Shown: positions 62,329 to 64,000 of the stretch, piece by piece | Numbering within the stretch: the stretch's first letter is position 1 | Layout of the letters: every line of letters begins with the position of its first letter | Source of the DNA: an uncultured Clostridia bacterium | Lineage (GTDB): Bacteria; Bacillota; Clostridia; Oscillospirales; Ruminococcaceae | Assembly (NCBI GenBank): GCA_944386805.1 | Contig: CALXCO010000001.1 | Span: 168,368-232,367 of the forward strand | Reading direction: 5' to 3' | DNA: 64,000 nucleotides | Program-made: the position numbers and the translations under genes | The notes under the pieces: model-generated | Seen by the model: only the letters and a program-made list of their open reading frames with translations | The model's database searches: none | Told to the model about the DNA's origin: nothing

Positions 62329-64000
62329 TCAGCTGAGTGTAACCAGAATATTCTGATCGTCAGCCGAAACAAAGATCTGTTTTTTATCGGGAATACCTTC
62401 CAAAATCAGCGAAGCAATCCGGTCTTCCACTTCACGGCGAATGGTGCTGCGCAGATCACGCGCCGCATACTTACCGCCGCCTTTGCGTGCAAGCAGCCGC
62501 AGAGCTTTTTCGTCGTATCCAAAGGTATATCCAAGGTCCTGCAGCGGACCGGTCATTTCCTTCATGGCCAGATCGGCGATCTTGCACAGCGAGTCTTCCG
62601 ACAGCGGGTTAAAGACGACAATCTCATCCACTCGCGCCAGAAATTCAGGACGCAAAAACTGAGACAGCGCATTCAGCGCCTTTTCTCTCGAAATATCCGC
62701 CTCTGTCTTGTTAAAGCCGACGATACCGGTCTTGTCGCTGGAACCAGCGTTGCTGGTCATGATAACGACGGTATTTTCGAAGTTGACGGTACGACCCTGC
62801 GCATCGGTGATTCTGCCTTCGTCCAGAATCTGCAGCAGGATGTTCATGACATCCGGGTGTGCTTTTTCGATCTCATCGAACAGTACGACCGAATACGGAC
62901 GGCGGCGAACCTTCTCGGTCAGCTGGCCAGCCTCATCGAATCCGACATAACCGGGAGGCGAACCAATCAGACGGGAGACGGTATGCTTTTCCATATATTC
63001 CGACATATCGACCCGAATCAGCGGATCAACCTTGTTGTCGAACAGTCCTTCTGCCAGGACTTTGGAAAGTTCGGTTTTACCGACGCCAGTCGGACCGACA
63101 AAGATAAAGGAAGCAGGACGTCTCTTTGCAGAGAGGTGTACCTTGGACCGGCGAATTGCGGCGACGACCGCATCGATTGCCTGATCCTGTCCGATAATCC
63201 GTGCTTTCAGTTCGGCTTCAAGGCTGCGCATTTTAGCGCCGACGTCTTCGCTGACCTTTTCAGCCGGAATACCGGTCCACAGCTCGATAACACGGGCAAC
63301 ATCATCCATTGTAACCCGAACATCTCTGACCTGCGGTTCCAGTTCCTTGAGTTGTTCTTTGACATTGATAATATTTCCCTTGACTTTGGCGATGGCTTCA
63401 TAGTCCATCTCGCTGGCAGTCGTCAGTTCCTGTTCCTGATCGTTCAGTTCTTTAAGCTGACGGTTGAGCTTTTCAACCTCGGTCAGGACAGTGCTCTTGA
63501 TGGAAGCACAGGCCGCCGATTCATCCAGCAGGTCGATTGCCTTGTCAGGAAGGAAACGGTCGGTGATATAACGCTCCGAAAGATTTGCACAGGCGATCAG
63601 GATATCATCCGGAATATACACTTTGTGGTGCTGCTGATAATACTCTACGATTCCACGCAGAATTTCAATCGTCTGAGCGACAGTCGGTTCATCGACATTG
63701 ACCGGCTGGAAACGCCGTTCAAGTGCCGCATCCTTTTCGATATTTTTACGATATTCGGTAAAGGTCGTTGCACCGATTACCTGAATTTCTCCACGGGACA
63801 AAGCAGGTTTGAGGATATTGGCAGCACTCATCGAGCCTTCCGAATCCCCTGTACCGACGAGGGTATGTACCTCGTCAATAAACAGGATAACATTGCCTTT
63901 TGCGCGAACTTCATCGATCAGTCCCTTCACGCGGCTTTCAAACTGTCCTCTGAACTGGGTACCCGCGACAAGAGCGGTCATATCCAGCAGATAGACTTCC
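62329..64000 (-). CDS. ClpC/ClpB-type AAA+ ATPase, C-terminal part (cut by window edge)
   Basis: The frame runs on past the right edge; about 557 codons are visible. It holds the end of the first ATPase domain (ILFIDEVHTLVGTGDSEGSMSAANILKPAL, Walker B and sensor, IGATTFTEYRKNIEKDAALERRFQPV), a short middle region with a coiled coil (about 60 residues, LNRQLKELNDQEQELTT), and the complete second ATPase (FVGPTGVGKTELSKVLAEGL, VVLFDEIEKAHPDVMN, MTSNAGS, REIGPPGYVG-like SPPGYVGFDEAGQL). The short middle domain fits ClpC rather than ClpB. It is a protein-unfolding partner of ClpP or a disaggregase. Confidence 0.9.
   Translation of the reverse strand, partial: EVYLLDMTALVAGTQFRGQFESRVKGLIDEVRAKGNVILFIDEVHTLVGTGDSEGSMSAANILKPALSRGEIQVIGATTFTEYRKNIEKDAALERRFQPVNVDEPTVAQTIEILRGIVEYYQQHHKVYIPDDILIACANLSERYITDRFLPDKAIDLLDESAACASIKSTVLTEVEKLNRQLKELNDQEQELTTASEMDYEAIAKVKGNIINVKEQLKELEPQVRDVRVTMDDVARVIELWTGIPAEKVSEDVGAKMRSLEAELKARIIGQDQAIDAVVAAIRRSKVHLSAKRRPASFIFVGPTGVGKTELSKVLAEGLFDNKVDPLIRVDMSEYMEKHTVSRLIGSPPGYVGFDEAGQLTEKVRRRPYSVVLFDEIEKAHPDVMNILLQILDEGRITDAQGRTVNFENTVVIMTSNAGSSDKTGIVGFNKTEADISREKALNALSQFLRPEFLARVDEIVVFNPLSEDSLCKIADLAMKEMTGPLQDLGYTFGYDEKALRLLARKGGGKYAARDLRSTIRREVEDRIASLILEGIPDKKQIFVSADDQNILVTLS

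Overview
This 64 kb window looks like chromosome from a spore-forming, anaerobic Clostridia member, most likely in or near Oscillospiraceae/Ruminococcaceae. The reasons are: a Firmicutes-type yicC-remA-gmk-rpoZ-priA-def-fmt-rsmB-rlmN-prpC-prkC-rsgA-thiN-spoVM cluster, a 30-residue SpoVM, a T-box before trpS, an [FeFe] hydrogenase, a metH whose reactivation domain is a separate protein, and the pyrK/pyrD class 1B pair. The family assignment is inference; no rRNA or tRNA gene was seen. I also saw no prophage, transposase or CRISPR array. Both ends cut a gene (dapA on the left, a clpC/clpB-type ATPase on the right).

Layout, left to right. 1-1803: end of dapA, dapB and a free-standing double ACT-domain protein resembling the beta subunit of aspartokinase. 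1831-3743: rpsB-tsf with promoter and terminator. 3786-8368: a CapA-like secreted phosphoesterase, an aminotransferase, T-box-trpS and a GNAT acetyltransferase. 8399-10522: two tandem ROK-family paralogues without the usual ROK zinc motif. 10611-14515: tldD, a tldE/pmbA homologue and an M20 peptidase. 14550-18373: an exported metallophosphoesterase, a strongly codon-biased protein of unknown function, and a SleB-like cell-wall hydrolase. 18443-19081 (minus): a phosphoribosyltransferase-like protein. 19232-25643: the methionine methylation set (metF, reactivation protein, metH), then pyrK-pyrD and ruvX. 25724-32829 (minus): tyrosine recombinase, NUDIX hydrolase and gatB-gatA-gatC-ligA.

33046-36334: an apparently autoregulated LacI-type regulator with a sugar isomerase/epimerase, then birA. 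36401-38970 (minus): a YfcC-type transporter with an M20 peptidase. 39118-40713: a secreted protein joining cell-wall-binding repeats to an MltG-like transglycosylase domain. 40829-44964 (minus): a MarR-controlled heterodimeric ABC exporter. 45079-46386 (minus): an M18 aminopeptidase. 46530-48149: a ferredoxin-like [FeFe] hydrogenase with atypical H-cluster motifs. 48286-62130 (minus): the long housekeeping/sporulation cluster running from yicC down to spoVM and mtnN. 62329-64000 (minus): the Clp ATPase.

Most of the window is ordinary core genome. The parts that reward a second look are the MltG fusion, the unknown codon-biased protein at 16581-17696, the stand-alone ACT protein, the variant hydrogenase, the phosphoribosyltransferase lacking its acidic pair, a NUDIX gene that reads through its own terminator, and several palindromes placed on promoters (17760, 33080, 39054, 45002, 62175). 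Promoters were found by eye; most have 17-bp spacing and many carry an extended -10 TGn. I did not find a clear multi-gene defence or other undescribed system.
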